The notes: generated by a model from the sequence alone, not told the origin. Positions 23,086 through 32,245 are shown, counted from the first letter of the stretch. The stretch is DNA of 64,000 nt from Lentisphaeria bacterium (GCA_017507125.1 JAFWBQ010000023.1:27511-91510); one strand, 5' to 3'. Program-made: numbers and translations.

Positions 23086-25881
23086 ATGTCGTCATTTGGG
23101 GATTGGGATTTTATGGGGAATATGTGTTTTCCGAAGTCTGTATCCGGACAATGGATCTATTTGGAACGTCTGAAAAACAGCAAAGACACAAGCGTGTTGA
23201 TGAGACGCAATTTTGTACTGACCGGTGATATCGGTGATGATCCGGTACTTTTTGTCAGCGCTAATACTTCTTATCAACTTTATGTCAACGGGCGCTTTGC
23301 CGGGGCCGGGGCCAGAGCTCATCAAAGTCCGGGAACAAGCTACATTGATGCTTACGAGATCGGCTTCTATCTGGAACCCGGAGCCAACCTTATTGCCATT
23401 TATGTTCACAACTTACTGGACAGTCAGAGAGGCGATCATTCCCGGACCCCCGGTATGTGGTGCCAGCTGCAGTGTGATGGAAAGACTCTGTTCCACAGTG
23501 ATGACTCCTGGGAGATAATGGCTCTCGAAGGCATCAATCAGCCACGTCCCAAAGTTTCCGCACATGGCAGGCTTGCTTCTTTTATTGACCTGCGTCTTCT
23601 TCCCGACGGTTGGAACATGCCGGGGCAGGGGGATAATGGAACGTGGGAAAAACCGGATATGCTGATACTTCCCGGAGAAGAAGGGGCATTGATCGAACTG
23701 CATCCCGTTCCGCCGGCCATCGTCAATGCTGAATCTGTCGCGTTTGAAAACGTCTGTCAGGGACACATCGGAGCGATGCCCGGTTTTTCATGCTGTTCTT
23801 TCCCCAAAAATGCAGTGGGGAAAACTGCTGCTGCCGCCTCCTACGTTTTCTGTGATGAACCGTGTTCTTTGAACGTGAAATTTTATACCGACGATCCCTG
23901 TAAATTTTTCTGCAATAAAAAGAAGTTGTTTGACGGAGTCGGGGCAAGAGGAATCGACATCGAGATCCCTTTGAACAGAGGACTGAACCGTCTGACTCTC
24001 TTTGCAAAGCCTGAAACAAACAGCATGGGGGTCATGCTTGTAAGTCCGCAATGGCCGGCTGAATTGACTTTTTTGAGCGATATGCTTGATACGGCGGATC
24101 CGGGATGGTGCATCGGTACTGTGTCCAGAATAAAATATGAGGAGTGCACCCCCGCTGTCAGAATAGAGTCCCTGCCGGATCTTTCTTTTGCCCTTTCCAA
24201 TTTGCACACCGTCTGCGATGTTTGGGATCTGCTTTGCTCTGCCGGATTTGACAGAGAGGAAACGGAAAGTGAATTCCTGTTTCAGGGAGCGTGGAGACTT
24301 TTCAAACTTCCCCGTATGCATTACGGAACTGTACGCATTTCTGTAACTGCCGGTGCCGGAGATGTGGTCGATATGATCGTCGGTACTGAGATCAATGAAA
24401 ACACTTTCTTTCCCGGCTGTGCCAATGGGGATAACAGAGAATGTATCAGTTTCATCTGCCGGGAGGGGAAAAATGATGTTTCAGCTTTGGTTCCCACTGA
24501 TTGCCGGTGTCTTCTGATTTATGTCCGGAAAACCGGAAAAGGTGTGCAAATAACCACCCCGGTATTAGATGAACTTTCCAGGAATTTCAACAGGGAATGC
24601 AGCTTTTCCTGCTCCAATCCTTTCTGGAACAGGATCTGGCAGACCGGACGTGATGTCCTGTCACGGTCAAGTGTGGCGATATTTCCCGCTGACGGCTTCC
24701 CGGATCATGATCTTTACATGCTGGATTCCTTTTTTGAAGCAGTCAATGTGGCTGCTGTGTTTGGGGATTACGGGTACATCACTGCACGTTTGAGGCAATT
24801 TGCCGGAGGACAGCTGGAAAATGGCGCCATCGTTTCCCTTGCTTCAGGCAACGGGTATGAACAGGCGTTTTTTCACATGTTTTTCTTCCCGGGATGGATC
24901 CTGGCCAACTATCGTTTTTCCGGCAATCTGGTAGAAATGCGCAGCATGATGCCCAAATTGGATGCCGCCAAAAAGTTTCTCTTGTCGTTTTGGGATGAGG
25001 AAAAGCATTGGCTGGATCCGGAGTTGTCAGGCAGCTGCACCGGGTGTGAAACAGATCCCGTTGTCACCTGCCGTCTGCCGGTCGTATTGAATGCTCTCTT
25101 TTGCAGATTCATGATTTCCGCCTCTGAGATCTACGATCTTTTTGAGCGTACTTTTGATGCCCGGGAGTGCCGTCATTTATTGCGGCGCGCGTCTGCCAGT
25201 CTGATTGAGAACTTCTTTGATGAGGAAGCCGGTCTCTTTGCCGATTTTCCCATAACCGGTAGCGACGAAAGCGAAGAGTTTTCTCTTCTGGGGAACTTTT
25301 TCCCCCTTCTTGCCGGCATCAAAACAGAAGAGTGCTTCGAGAAGTTTGTCAATACATTTTTCGAGTTTGAAACCGGAGCCGCCCGTACTGTGGAAGCAGA
25401 ATCTCCCTGTTTCCATTACCTGTTTGCCGAAATGTTGTTTGCTCTCGGTCAGAAAGAGTGGGGGTTCCGCTACCTGAAAAACTACTGGAGTCAGCGCATG
25501 GATCACAGCGGAGGTGTTTGGCGCGATCCTGTTTCCGGTATTGTCAGAACATCGCGCTTTGCCGACGGCAACTCTGTTGTACCGAATGTTTTTCTGGTGC
25601 GCGAGATCATCGGAGTCAGGGTGGGTGAGCCTGCCCACTCTCTGATTTATTTTGATCCGGCCTATGAATTGGTCGATCAGGCTGAAGCGGCGATCCCCAC
25701 TGCCCAGGGACGCATACATATTTCCTGGAAAACGCAGCCTGACGGGGGATTGGTCGTCAATATTTACTCCAGCCATCCTTTGAAGGTTCTGCCTGAATTT
25801 CCGGAAGAGGTTATAAAGAAATCAACTTTCAGCCTCAGTGAAAATGTGATGCTGGTCAAATCTGCTGTTCAGGAGGGGTGA
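23086..25881 (+). CDS. GH78-like (alpha-L-rhamnosidase-related) six-hairpin protein with altered active site
   Basis: About 931 residues, no signal peptide. Residues ~40-140 resemble the N-terminal beta-sandwich of bacterial rhamnosidases (FVSANTSYQLYVNGRFAGAG, then a loop rich in Gly and Pro). Two further beta-sandwich regions follow, then an (alpha/alpha)6 barrel at ~500-800 (NPFWNRIWQTGRDVL) and a C-terminal beta-sandwich. In GH78 enzymes the barrel begins with DCPxRExxGWxGD, supplying acid residues. Here that position reads FPADGFPDHDLYMLDS, so the motif is changed. The protein may act on another glycoside or be inactive. The frame opens with TTG at 23068; the ATG is preferred because of the promoter, ATG 23113 being a third option. 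A small secreted protein follows after 3 bases. Confidence 0.7.
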   Translation: MSSFGDWDFMGNMCFPKSVSGQWIYLERLKNSKDTSVLMRRNFVLTGDIGDDPVLFVSANTSYQLYVNGRFAGAGARAHQSPGTSYIDAYEIGFYLEPGANLIAIYVHNLLDSQRGDHSRTPGMWCQLQCDGKTLFHSDDSWEIMALEGINQPRPKVSAHGRLASFIDLRLLPDGWNMPGQGDNGTWEKPDMLILPGEEGALIELHPVPPAIVNAESVAFENVCQGHIGAMPGFSCCSFPKNAVGKTAAAASYVFCDEPCSLNVKFYTDDPCKFFCNKKKLFDGVGARGIDIEIPLNRGLNRLTLFAKPETNSMGVMLVSPQWPAELTFLSDMLDTADPGWCIGTVSRIKYEECTPAVRIESLPDLSFALSNLHTVCDVWDLLCSAGFDREETESEFLFQGAWRLFKLPRMHYGTVRISVTAGAGDVVDMIVGTEINENTFFPGCANGDNRECISFICREGKNDVSALVPTDCRCLLIYVRKTGKGVQITTPVLDELSRNFNRECSFSCSNPFWNRIWQTGRDVLSRSSVAIFPADGFPDHDLYMLDSFFEAVNVAAVFGDYGYITARLRQFAGGQLENGAIVSLASGNGYEQAFFHMFFFPGWILANYRFSGNLVEMRSMMPKLDAAKKFLLSFWDEEKHWLDPELSGSCTGCETDPVVTCRLPVVLNALFCRFMISASEIYDLFERTFDARECRHLLRRASASLIENFFDEEAGLFADFPITGSDESEEFSLLGNFFPLLAGIKTEECFEKFVNTFFEFETGAARTVEAESPCFHYLFAEMLFALGQKEWGFRYLKNYWSQRMDHSGGVWRDPVSGIVRTSRFADGNSVVPNVFLVREIIGVRVGEPAHSLIYFDPAYELVDQAEAAIPTAQGRIHISWKTQPDGGLVVNIYSSHPLKVLPEFPEEVIKKSTFSLSENVMLVKSAVQEG

Positions 25882-25884
25882 GGC

Positions 25885-26316
25885 GTGAAAAGTCTGCTGG
25901 TACTCCTGAGCTTGTATTTGGCCATGGGAGCTCTTTACGGAGCTCCCGCAGCTGTTGCGCCACTTGCTTCAAAAAAGGAGCGCATTTCAAAGGAGACACT
26001 GCTCAAAAACGATAAGTTGATGCGTTATACGACAACCAAACCCTGTTATCTTGACAAATACAAGTATTTCTGCTGTCCTGTCCGCAAGATCGTCAGACGG
26101 CAGGCCGCAGAAGGCAAGTGGACTGACTACTGTTACAACGGTAGAGATGAACTCATAGGAATACGCAAAGGAGATCATCGCGGTTCTGTCAAACGCAGTG
26201 ATTTTTCTTCAGTCAGCGGCTGTACCCAATGCCGGAACAGTGAGATACGGCAACGTTCCTGGCGGCATAATACAAAACCGAAACTGGCACCGCCCAAAAG
26301 AAAAAAGAGACGGTAA
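25885..26316 (+). CDS. Small basic secreted protein of unknown function
   Basis: A 143-residue protein beginning at GTG after GGAGGGGTGAGG, with a signal peptide (residues 1-19, LLSLYLAMGALYGA). The mature part has six Cys (KPCYLDKYKYFCC, then TDYCYNG, then GCTQC), suggesting disulfides or metal binding, and a Lys/Arg/Pro-rich tail. No family was recognised. It sits three bases after the GH78-like gene and is probably co-expressed with it. The strongly basic tail could bind acidic glycans or cell wall, but this is a guess. Confidence 0.65.
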   Translation: MKSLLVLLSLYLAMGALYGAPAAVAPLASKKERISKETLLKNDKLMRYTTTKPCYLDKYKYFCCPVRKIVRRQAAEGKWTDYCYNGRDELIGIRKGDHRGSVKRSDFSSVSGCTQCRNSEIRQRSWRHNTKPKLAPPKRKKRR

Positions 26317-26365
26317 AAACTTTCCGGGAAAAGACTCCCTTTTCTGTATAAGGTGGGGCATGTAA

Positions 26366-26406
26366 AAAAACGGCTGCTGCAAAAATTCTGCAGTGGCCGT
26401 TTTCTG
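26366..26406. terminator. Bidirectional terminator between the small secreted gene and the G1P dehydrogenase gene
   Basis: A stem from AAAACGGC (ending 26374) to GCCGTTTT (starting 26396) has an internal TGCA-TGCA inner stem. A-run before and T-run after allow use from both strands, and both genes end nearby. Confidence 0.8.
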
Positions 26407-26417
26407 AGGTAATTCGT

Positions 26418-27719
26418 TTATGCCATCATACGCTCAAGATTTTTCATGGCTTCTTCAAGAAGACCTGCTTCATAGAGAAGATCCAGGATCGTATAGCGGT
26501 TGCGGATCAGTTGGGCGGTCCTGATGCCATGAAGGAATTGTTCGCAACTCAAGCCTATTTCTGCCGGCGTTACAGGACAATTTGCCTTTTTCAACATCCC
26601 CCGGAGTTCCTCAAAAGTATAAAGTTGCCGGGCAAGTTTTTTACCGAGATCTTCCCAGATCCCTGCAATGAGTTCCCGCCGCTCTGCAGCGGCCTTGCCC
26701 GTACGGAATTTGGCAAGAGAGATCTTTTTCGGTTCCGCACCGTAACAGCCCCTGATAAGAAGAGCGTCTATTTCGGCGATCCTTTCCTCTTCAGAGAGAA
26801 CCGGTGCGGCTTTGGCAAAGGCCTCATTGACGGGAGTGTTGATGATATACTCCATCAGAAGAGAGGTCGCGAGCAATCCCACGCCTACCTTGAAACCGTG
26901 TGAGACATCCTGACCGTCTTTCTGAAGTCCCTCCATCTCCCAGACATGGCTGAAAAGGTGTTCCGAACCGGAGGCCGGCCGGCTGTCAAGCATCATCTGC
27001 ATGCTGTAGCCCGTGGCGGCGAGTCCTTCAAAGATATTGAGCATATCTTCAGAGTCAGCGACCCAGCGGCGGATGTTCCCCTGGATCAACTGCCACACAT
27101 CTTCGCGGATCGGCTGTTCATCGGTGGCATCGGCAATGATCCAGTCAGCTCCGGCAACCACCTTGGTCAGCAGATCGGCAAAGCCGGAACTCAGCATGGG
27201 CGCAGGAGCCGTCGCCATAATGGTGACATCCGCACAAAGGGCGGCGGGGGCAGGGCACTTGACAGTCTGCTTGTTGTGATTTACAGCCAATGCTGCTCCG
27301 GCTGAGGTGAAGCCGTCAACGGAACAGGCCGTGGGGACGCAGCAGTAGGCGACCTTTTTCAATCCGGAGGCGCATTTGACAAGATCATTGATGACACCGG
27401 ATCCGACTGCCACAGGAACGCATTTTTCAGGCATGACAGCACTGAGCTTTTCTGAGTAGGCAAAGTCCGGATGAAGCACTGGCGTTCCGGGGAATATCCA
27501 TGGTTCAGCAGGTTTCATCCCGGCTTCGAGCAGATATTGCTGCGCTGTGTTTCCGGCGGCTTCCCATGTATTTGTATCTGCCACGATCCAGGGGGTGAGA
27601 CCGGGAAATTCCTGCTTCAGAAGCTGAGGGAGATATTTCAAAGCTCCTTTTCCAAGGACAAAACATCTGGTATCAAGTCCCGCTGGAACGGGGATCACCG
27701 GCATGGTATTATCTGACAT
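26418..27719 (-). CDS. sn-Glycerol-1-phosphate dehydrogenase, AraM/EgsA-like
   Basis: A 433-residue member of the iron-alcohol-dehydrogenase-like superfamily that interconverts dihydroxyacetone phosphate and sn-glycerol 1-phosphate. GSGVINDLVK (NAD binding), CVPTACSVDGFTSAGAAL, SGFADLLTKVVAGADW and metal-binding SGSEHLFSHVWEM with DVSHGFKVGVG all match the bacterial AraM type. The open frame extends to 27788, but ATG 27719 follows AGGAG at good spacing. It is downstream of a metallophosphoesterase (16-base gap). In archaea the product seeds ether lipids; in B. subtilis it goes to heptaprenylglyceryl phosphate. No prenyl transferase for it is visible here. Confidence 0.85.
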   Translation of the reverse strand: MSDNTMPVIPVPAGLDTRCFVLGKGALKYLPQLLKQEFPGLTPWIVADTNTWEAAGNTAQQYLLEAGMKPAEPWIFPGTPVLHPDFAYSEKLSAVMPEKCVPVAVGSGVINDLVKCASGLKKVAYCCVPTACSVDGFTSAGAALAVNHNKQTVKCPAPAALCADVTIMATAPAPMLSSGFADLLTKVVAGADWIIADATDEQPIREDVWQLIQGNIRRWVADSEDMLNIFEGLAATGYSMQMMLDSRPASGSEHLFSHVWEMEGLQKDGQDVSHGFKVGVGLLATSLLMEYIINTPVNEAFAKAAPVLSEEERIAEIDALLIRGCYGAEPKKISLAKFRTGKAAAERRELIAGIWEDLGKKLARQLYTFEELRGMLKKANCPVTPAEIGLSCEQFLHGIRTAQLIRNRYTILDLLYEAGLLEEAMKNLERMMA

Positions 27720-27735
27720 GATAAGGACTCCTGTT

Positions 27736-28866
27736 TCAAATATTTCCGGGGACAACATCAATGGAATCAGTGATGACTCCAGACTCATTCATGTAATCGA
27801 CGCGGATCTTTGTGGGGGAAAGGGTAATGGCGCCACCGGTGAAACCGCTGTAATCTTCCCCGGGAGTGGGCACGCCGGCAACGATGGCAGGAGCGCCCTG
27901 ATTGAAAATGTCATTTGCACTTCCGGGAAGAGTGACATAGTTCCGGTGTTTGTGACCGTAGAAATAGGCACAGGGCTTGATTTCTTCACGGATGAGTTTG
28001 CACCACTCCGAGTAAATGTCATATTCGATGTCAAAGGGAGGATTGTGGGGCTCTGAAAAGTTGATGTGTGAAACGACCATCCGGTATTGGATCCCGGGGG
28101 CATTGTATTCAGACTCTCCGGATGAGGTTATTTTTTTGAGGAACGCAGTTTCACGTTTGCGGAAGATGTGACAACAGTTCACACCCCCGTATTCGATGCT
28201 TGGGTCGGGTTTATCCTCCGCGCAGTCCAGTACGATCCCCCAGACGGGTCCCAGACGGAACGTGTAATAAGAATTGCCATTTGCAGTGGGAACAAACTCC
28301 GCCTGACGTTCCGCCCAGGCGCCCCGCAGATCGTGATTGCCCCGTGAGAAGACCACGGGGATCTCGCCGCCGGTGATTTCTGAGGCGATGCGGTGGACAT
28401 ACAGCAGACGCTCTGCGCTTTCACTGTTGTCGTGGATATCGCCGTTGACAATAAGAAAATCCATCCCCTTGAAGGAGTTTGCAGCATTTATCCCGGCTTC
28501 AATGTGATTGTGAACGTCAGACAAGAGATAAAATTTGGGCGTCGGGGTATCGACTTTCCGGAAAGTGAAAGAGACTTCTCCTTCAAGATCCGGTTTGTTG
28601 TAATAGGAAACGCGCTCCTGAAAACGGCGGTATCCGATGGTATATTGACCGGCGGCATCAAGATCTGCTGCAGGCACTGTGATTTTGTGGATCATGGTTT
28701 CCGAGCGCAGAACTCCGTTAGATTCATCATAATACTCATTGTCGCCGATGCGGCACCACATTACGTTTCTTGATGAAGGAATAACGAAGATCTGATATGT
28801 GTCACCGACAGCATAAACAATAGGGGTCGAAGCAAATATTTCACCCGGCAAATCAGCAAGTGTCAT
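27736..28866 (-). CDS. Calcineurin-like metallophosphoesterase
   Basis: A 376-residue protein. Residues ~1-105 form a beta domain. The phosphoesterase starts near 112 with LLSDVHNH, followed by VNGDIHD, SRGNHDLRG, MVVSHIN and FYGHKHRN, so all five metal-ligand blocks are present. No signal peptide is seen, so it is probably cytoplasmic. It is upstream of and probably cotranscribed with the G1P dehydrogenase gene, which suggests a substrate such as a glycerol phosphate or its derivative, an inference only. The ATG follows AAGGA by about ten bases. Confidence 0.85.
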   Translation of the reverse strand: MTLADLPGEIFASTPIVYAVGDTYQIFVIPSSRNVMWCRIGDNEYYDESNGVLRSETMIHKITVPAADLDAAGQYTIGYRRFQERVSYYNKPDLEGEVSFTFRKVDTPTPKFYLLSDVHNHIEAGINAANSFKGMDFLIVNGDIHDNSESAERLLYVHRIASEITGGEIPVVFSRGNHDLRGAWAERQAEFVPTANGNSYYTFRLGPVWGIVLDCAEDKPDPSIEYGGVNCCHIFRKRETAFLKKITSSGESEYNAPGIQYRMVVSHINFSEPHNPPFDIEYDIYSEWCKLIREEIKPCAYFYGHKHRNYVTLPGSANDIFNQGAPAIVAGVPTPGEDYSGFTGGAITLSPTKIRVDYMNESGVITDSIDVVPGNI

Positions 28867-28907
28867 AATATTTTTTTTCCTTGAGTTGGAGCTTTACAGT
28901 CACTGGG

Positions 28908-28918
28908 AACGGACCGTT
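28908..28918. promoter_or_regulatory. Small palindrome at the predicted start of transcription
   Basis: AACGG-A-CCGTT is a perfect 11-base palindrome right at the expected transcription start of the metallophosphoesterase operon, so it could be an operator. Confidence 0.3.
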
Positions 28919-28923
28919 TTTAT

Positions 28924-28952
28924 AATATAATGTCTCTTTTATATGATTGCAA
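28924..28952 (-). promoter_or_regulatory. Promoter of the metallophosphoesterase-G1P dehydrogenase operon
   Basis: On the minus strand TTGCAA (plus 28947-28952) and TATATT (plus 28924-28929) are 17 bases apart. Confidence 0.65.
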
Positions 28953-28984
28953 GATTGACAGGGGGATTTATTCTGCTGAAAAAC

Positions 28985-29018
28985 AAAAAAGTCCCGCACC
29001 CCTGTGAGGCTGCGGGAC
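28985..29018 (-). terminator. Terminator of the NagA-like gene
   Basis: GTCCCGCA (28991-28998) pairs with TGCGGGAC (29011-29018). On the minus strand six T follow directly. Confidence 0.88.
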
Positions 29019-29037
29019 CTGGAAAAAACGGAAAAAC

Positions 29038-29946
29038 TTATTTGCTGTTGAGCAGATTGAGAGCATTGGTGCGTCCCATTTTGGTCAGCTCTTCTTCTGT
29101 CCAGATGTTGAGGGATTCAAGGAATGCCATACACATACCGACGGTGGAGGCGGAACCCACCAGACATTTTTTCACAGGATTGTGGAGTTTGCCGTTGGGT
29201 TCAAGAATGGCGTCATTGCCCAGCACATGATAGCGTCCGGGTTTGAATCCGGTGGCTTCAGCCTGGTCACTGGTGATGATCATCTTGTCAACACCCTTGG
29301 TGCGGATGAAGACTCTGAGCAGATCTCCGGGCAGGTGGTGACCGTCAGAAATGCACATGGCGGTCAGACGTTCTTCTGCGAGGCCTGCCCAGACGGGGTT
29401 GTTGTGGCGGTCAAGCAGATTGGGACATCCGTTGCCAAGGTGGGTCAGCAGTTCAGCACCGGCGTCGGCAGCAGCTTTCACCTGTTCGTAATTGGCCATG
29501 TGATGACCGACGGAAACATGGATGCCCACTTCACGGGCGCGGGCGATGGCTTCAGGCGCATTCTGAGCATCGGCACCGATGGTGATGATCTTGATGAAAC
29601 CGTCCGCATTCAGTTCGTCAACAGCAGCTTTAGAGGGGATCTGGACCCATGCCGGATTGTGAGCCCCCACGGCTCCGGGAGTGTTGGAAATGAAAGGTCC
29701 CTCAAGGTGAACGCCGGGAACTTTGTCGGCATAACCGTGAGATTCTACAGCCTTCTTGATGATGGGAATGTTGCGGCGGTAAAGTTCCATGGGACCGGTG
29801 ATGATGGTGGGCAGGAAGATTTCGGTGCCGGCGGCAAAAAGTTCTTCGCAGGCTTTGATGACCATATCGGCGGTCAGTTCGGGATTGGAAAAGTCAACAC
29901 CATTATGACCGTTGACCTGAAGATCGATCCATCCGGGATTTTTCAT
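29038..29946 (-). CDS. N-acetylglucosamine-6-phosphate deacetylase-like amidohydrolase
   Basis: A 302-residue cytoplasmic amidohydrolase. The NagA metal and substrate motifs are present: GVHLEGPFISN (metal Glu), VGHHMANYEQ, LLTHLGNGC and CISDGHHLP, then ITSDQAEATG with the catalytic Asp. It lacks the small beta-sandwich half found in classic NagA (about 380 residues), so it starts directly at the barrel with WIDLQVNGHNGVDF. It should remove acetate from GlcNAc 6-phosphate or a similar amino sugar phosphate. AAGGAG precedes the ATG, and the promoter and terminator make it monocistronic. Confidence 0.82.
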   Translation of the reverse strand: MKNPGWIDLQVNGHNGVDFSNPELTADMVIKACEELFAAGTEIFLPTIITGPMELYRRNIPIIKKAVESHGYADKVPGVHLEGPFISNTPGAVGAHNPAWVQIPSKAAVDELNADGFIKIITIGADAQNAPEAIARAREVGIHVSVGHHMANYEQVKAAADAGAELLTHLGNGCPNLLDRHNNPVWAGLAEERLTAMCISDGHHLPGDLLRVFIRTKGVDKMIITSDQAEATGFKPGRYHVLGNDAILEPNGKLHNPVKKCLVGSASTVGMCMAFLESLNIWTEEELTKMGRTNALNLLNSK

Positions 29947-29991
29947 TTTTTTTCTCCTTGAAATTTAGGTGACGTTTTGTGTGAATGATTT

Positions 29992-30020
29992 AATATATAC
30001 CCTGAAAGTTATTTTGACAA
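29992..30020 (-). promoter_or_regulatory. Promoter of the NagA-like gene
   Basis: On the minus strand TTGTCA (plus 30015-30020) and TATATT (plus 29992-29997) are 17 bases apart. The -35 lies inside the 3' end of the upstream methyltransferase gene. Confidence 0.6.
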
Positions 30021-31139
30021 GGTCAATATCGTAAAAGTTTCAAAATGTGCCGTACAGGGAAACATATCAAGGGCTCCTGCCTGGAGAACCTGATATTTTT
30101 CCGAAAGAAGCTGCAGATCCCGGCTGAGAGTGTCCGGACCGCAGGAAATGTAGAGAAGTCCGGGAATTCCGCTTTTCAATATTTTTTTGACCAGCTTTCC
30201 GTCAAGTCCGCTGCGGGGAGGATCAAGAAGAAGAATGTCATACTTCTCTTTTGCCGGGAAATTACAGGCGTCTCCGGCTTGAAAACAGCAGCGTTCTTCC
30301 AGTGCCCACTGCCGTGTATTGTATACGGCAGCAGTGATGGACTCCTGTGAAAGTTCGATTCCGGAGGTGTGCAGATCTTTTATTTGTGCCGCAGCAGCAA
30401 GAGAAAATACGCCTGTGCCGCAGAAAAGTTCAAGCATCTTTCGGGCTCCGGAGTCCTTTATGGCTGCCGTGACACGTGAACAAAGCTCTGCAGCTACCGC
30501 CGGATTGGTTTGGAAGAATCCGGAAGGTGGAACGGAAAATCTGCCGATGCCGGGCAATTCCTCTGTCAGATATCTCCCGCTGAAACTCTTGATTTCACCG
30601 CACCATGAGAAAGTGGAACGGAAAAAGAGTGTGCCCTCATCCGGGAGGACCGTTTCTTTGAAAGAAGTGTTGATATCCGGGGAAACAAGCATGCATCTGT
30701 CAATGGGGAGCAAAGTGACATTGTCAAATCCGCGATATCCTGCTTTCCCGTTTTCGCAGCTGACTTTGAGCCGGTTTCGCCAGCCGAAACGGCGGGGAGA
30801 GGGGAATATGGGGAGACGCTCACCCGGAAAATTTTGAAGAAAACGTTCAAACTGCCGCTGTTTCCACTCAAGTTCCAGAGTGTAGTCACAGTGCTGGAAC
30901 GAGCACCCGGGACAAATTTCTGCAAACGGACACTCCGGCGTGATCCTGAAGGGGGAGCGTTCATGCAGAGCGGTAAGGCGTCCGCGGAGAAAACGTTTCT
31001 TTTTTTCTGTGATCTCGACTTCGACCTTTTCTCCGGGAAGCGCACCTCTGACAAAGCAGACCTCGCCGGAGTCCAGACGCCCGAGCGCCTCACCGCCGTA
31101 GGCAATGGCGGTGATGGTGAGTTGTTCCTTGCGGCTCAA
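30009..31139 (-). CDS. RNA uracil-5-methyltransferase, RlmD/TrmA (RumA) family
   Basis: A 376-residue SAM-dependent enzyme that makes 5-methyluridine in rRNA or tRNA. An N-terminal TRAM domain (~1-55) is followed by Cys70-x5-Cys76-x2-Cys79 and a later Cys (PIDRCML), the four ligands of the RumA-type iron-sulfur cluster. The methyltransferase domain has ELFCGTGVFSLA and LDPPRSG, and the nucleophile Cys333 lies in YISCGPDTLSRDL. It is the last gene of a six-gene operon; its ATG overlaps the stop of the oxidoreductase gene by four bases. Which position it modifies cannot be told from sequence alone. Confidence 0.9.
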   Translation of the reverse strand: MSRKEQLTITAIAYGGEALGRLDSGEVCFVRGALPGEKVEVEITEKKKRFLRGRLTALHERSPFRITPECPFAEICPGCSFQHCDYTLELEWKQRQFERFLQNFPGERLPIFPSPRRFGWRNRLKVSCENGKAGYRGFDNVTLLPIDRCMLVSPDINTSFKETVLPDEGTLFFRSTFSWCGEIKSFSGRYLTEELPGIGRFSVPPSGFFQTNPAVAAELCSRVTAAIKDSGARKMLELFCGTGVFSLAAAAQIKDLHTSGIELSQESITAAVYNTRQWALEERCCFQAGDACNFPAKEKYDILLLDPPRSGLDGKLVKKILKSGIPGLLYISCGPDTLSRDLQLLSEKYQVLQAGALDMFPCTAHFETFTILTLSK

Positions 31140-32242
31140 AGCACAAGCTCCTTCTGCAGTTTGACAGCGGCCTTCAGATCTCCAAGAAGTATGGCACCGG
31201 TCAGATTGCCCTGTGAGTCCCGGATCAGGCGCTGATAATTTTCACCTGAGCAGCTTGTTTCAGTGAAAGCGTCATTGATTTTACCGGCAGAAAAGAGTTT
31301 GAGTCCTAAAGCCATAAGCCGCACAGGATAGACCTCGGGGACGAAAATTTCATCACCGCCGCCGGCGTTGATACCTGCAGTGTGCCCCATGGATTTGGCG
31401 GCACTCAGCAGAGTACATACGCCGCAGGGGGGCTCTGCCGCGTCTCCGCAGCTGAAAATGTCCGGATCTGAAGTTTGCATTTTCTGATCGACAATAATGC
31501 CGCGGCGGGCAGGGAGTCCTGCGTTTTCGGCAAGTTTGGTACAGCACCTGACCCCGGCAGAAAAAACGGTCAGATCTGAACTGATGATTTCGTTTTCAAG
31601 CTCAACGCTTTCCGGTGTGATACGTTTTACCTCAGTTTGTGTTCTGATAGAAAGATTGAGGAGCGCTGTAAGATGTTCCATGACTTTTTCGGCACTTTCC
31701 TGATCCAGGTTCCGTGACAGCACTGTGGGACCAGTTTCGATGAGAGTGACGCTGCAGTTTCTGCCAAGAAGAGAGTCCGCAAGCTCCAATCCAAGTACAC
31801 CGCCGCCGATAACGACAGCTTTGGCGGCTCCTTCGGCGATTTTTCCCCTGATCTTCTGAAGATCTTCAAAGTTTCTCAGCGTAAAAGCATATTCTGCTCC
31901 GGGGAGGGGGGGGGTAAAAGCATCTCCTCCTGTGGCGAGGATCAACCGGTCATAGGCAAGTGTACTGCCGTCTTTGAAAGCAACTTTATGCTGCCGGAGG
32001 TCAATTGCAACAGCTTCTTTATTCAGCAAAACCGTGATATTTTTTTCCTGAAAAAAAGCACTGTTTTTGAAATAAAAGGCAGTATCGCTCAATTCTTCCA
32101 TGACCATCCGTGACAGTGCCGGACGCCTGTAAGGAAGAACTGCTTCTCTGGAGCAGACAGTTACGCGATGCTCTTGAAAAGAAGCCGCTGCAGTGGCAGC
32201 TTCGAATGCGGCAACACCGCCGCCGATAATGAGAATATTCAT
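31136..32242 (-). CDS. FAD-dependent pyridine nucleotide oxidoreductase
   Basis: A 368-residue flavoprotein of the rubredoxin/nitrite reductase-like group. It has an N-terminal FAD Rossmann motif (IIGGGVAAFEAA), ATGGD, an NAD(P) Rossmann motif (VVIGGGVLGLELADSL) and the FAD-binding SCGDAAEPP. It probably passes electrons from NAD(P)H to a small redox protein such as rubredoxin, which is common in anaerobes for oxygen defence. No rubredoxin gene is present here. It lies between a histidine kinase (three-base gap) and an RNA methyltransferase (four-base overlap). A run of G and C at 31904-31915 is read through in frame. Confidence 0.85.
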   Translation of the reverse strand: MNILIIGGGVAAFEAATAAASFQEHRVTVCSREAVLPYRRPALSRMVMEELSDTAFYFKNSAFFQEKNITVLLNKEAVAIDLRQHKVAFKDGSTLAYDRLILATGGDAFTPPLPGAEYAFTLRNFEDLQKIRGKIAEGAAKAVVIGGGVLGLELADSLLGRNCSVTLIETGPTVLSRNLDQESAEKVMEHLTALLNLSIRTQTEVKRITPESVELENEIISSDLTVFSAGVRCCTKLAENAGLPARRGIIVDQKMQTSDPDIFSCGDAAEPPCGVCTLLSAAKSMGHTAGINAGGGDEIFVPEVYPVRLMALGLKLFSAGKINDAFTETSCSGENYQRLIRDSQGNLTGAILLGDLKAAVKLQKELVL

Positions 32243-32245
32243 GGA

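Noticed and set aside
31904..31915. G-run in the FAD oxidoreductase gene as a possible frameshift
   Set aside because: The frame reads continuously through it as DAFTPPLPGAEY and both flanks match the family, so there is no sign of disruption.
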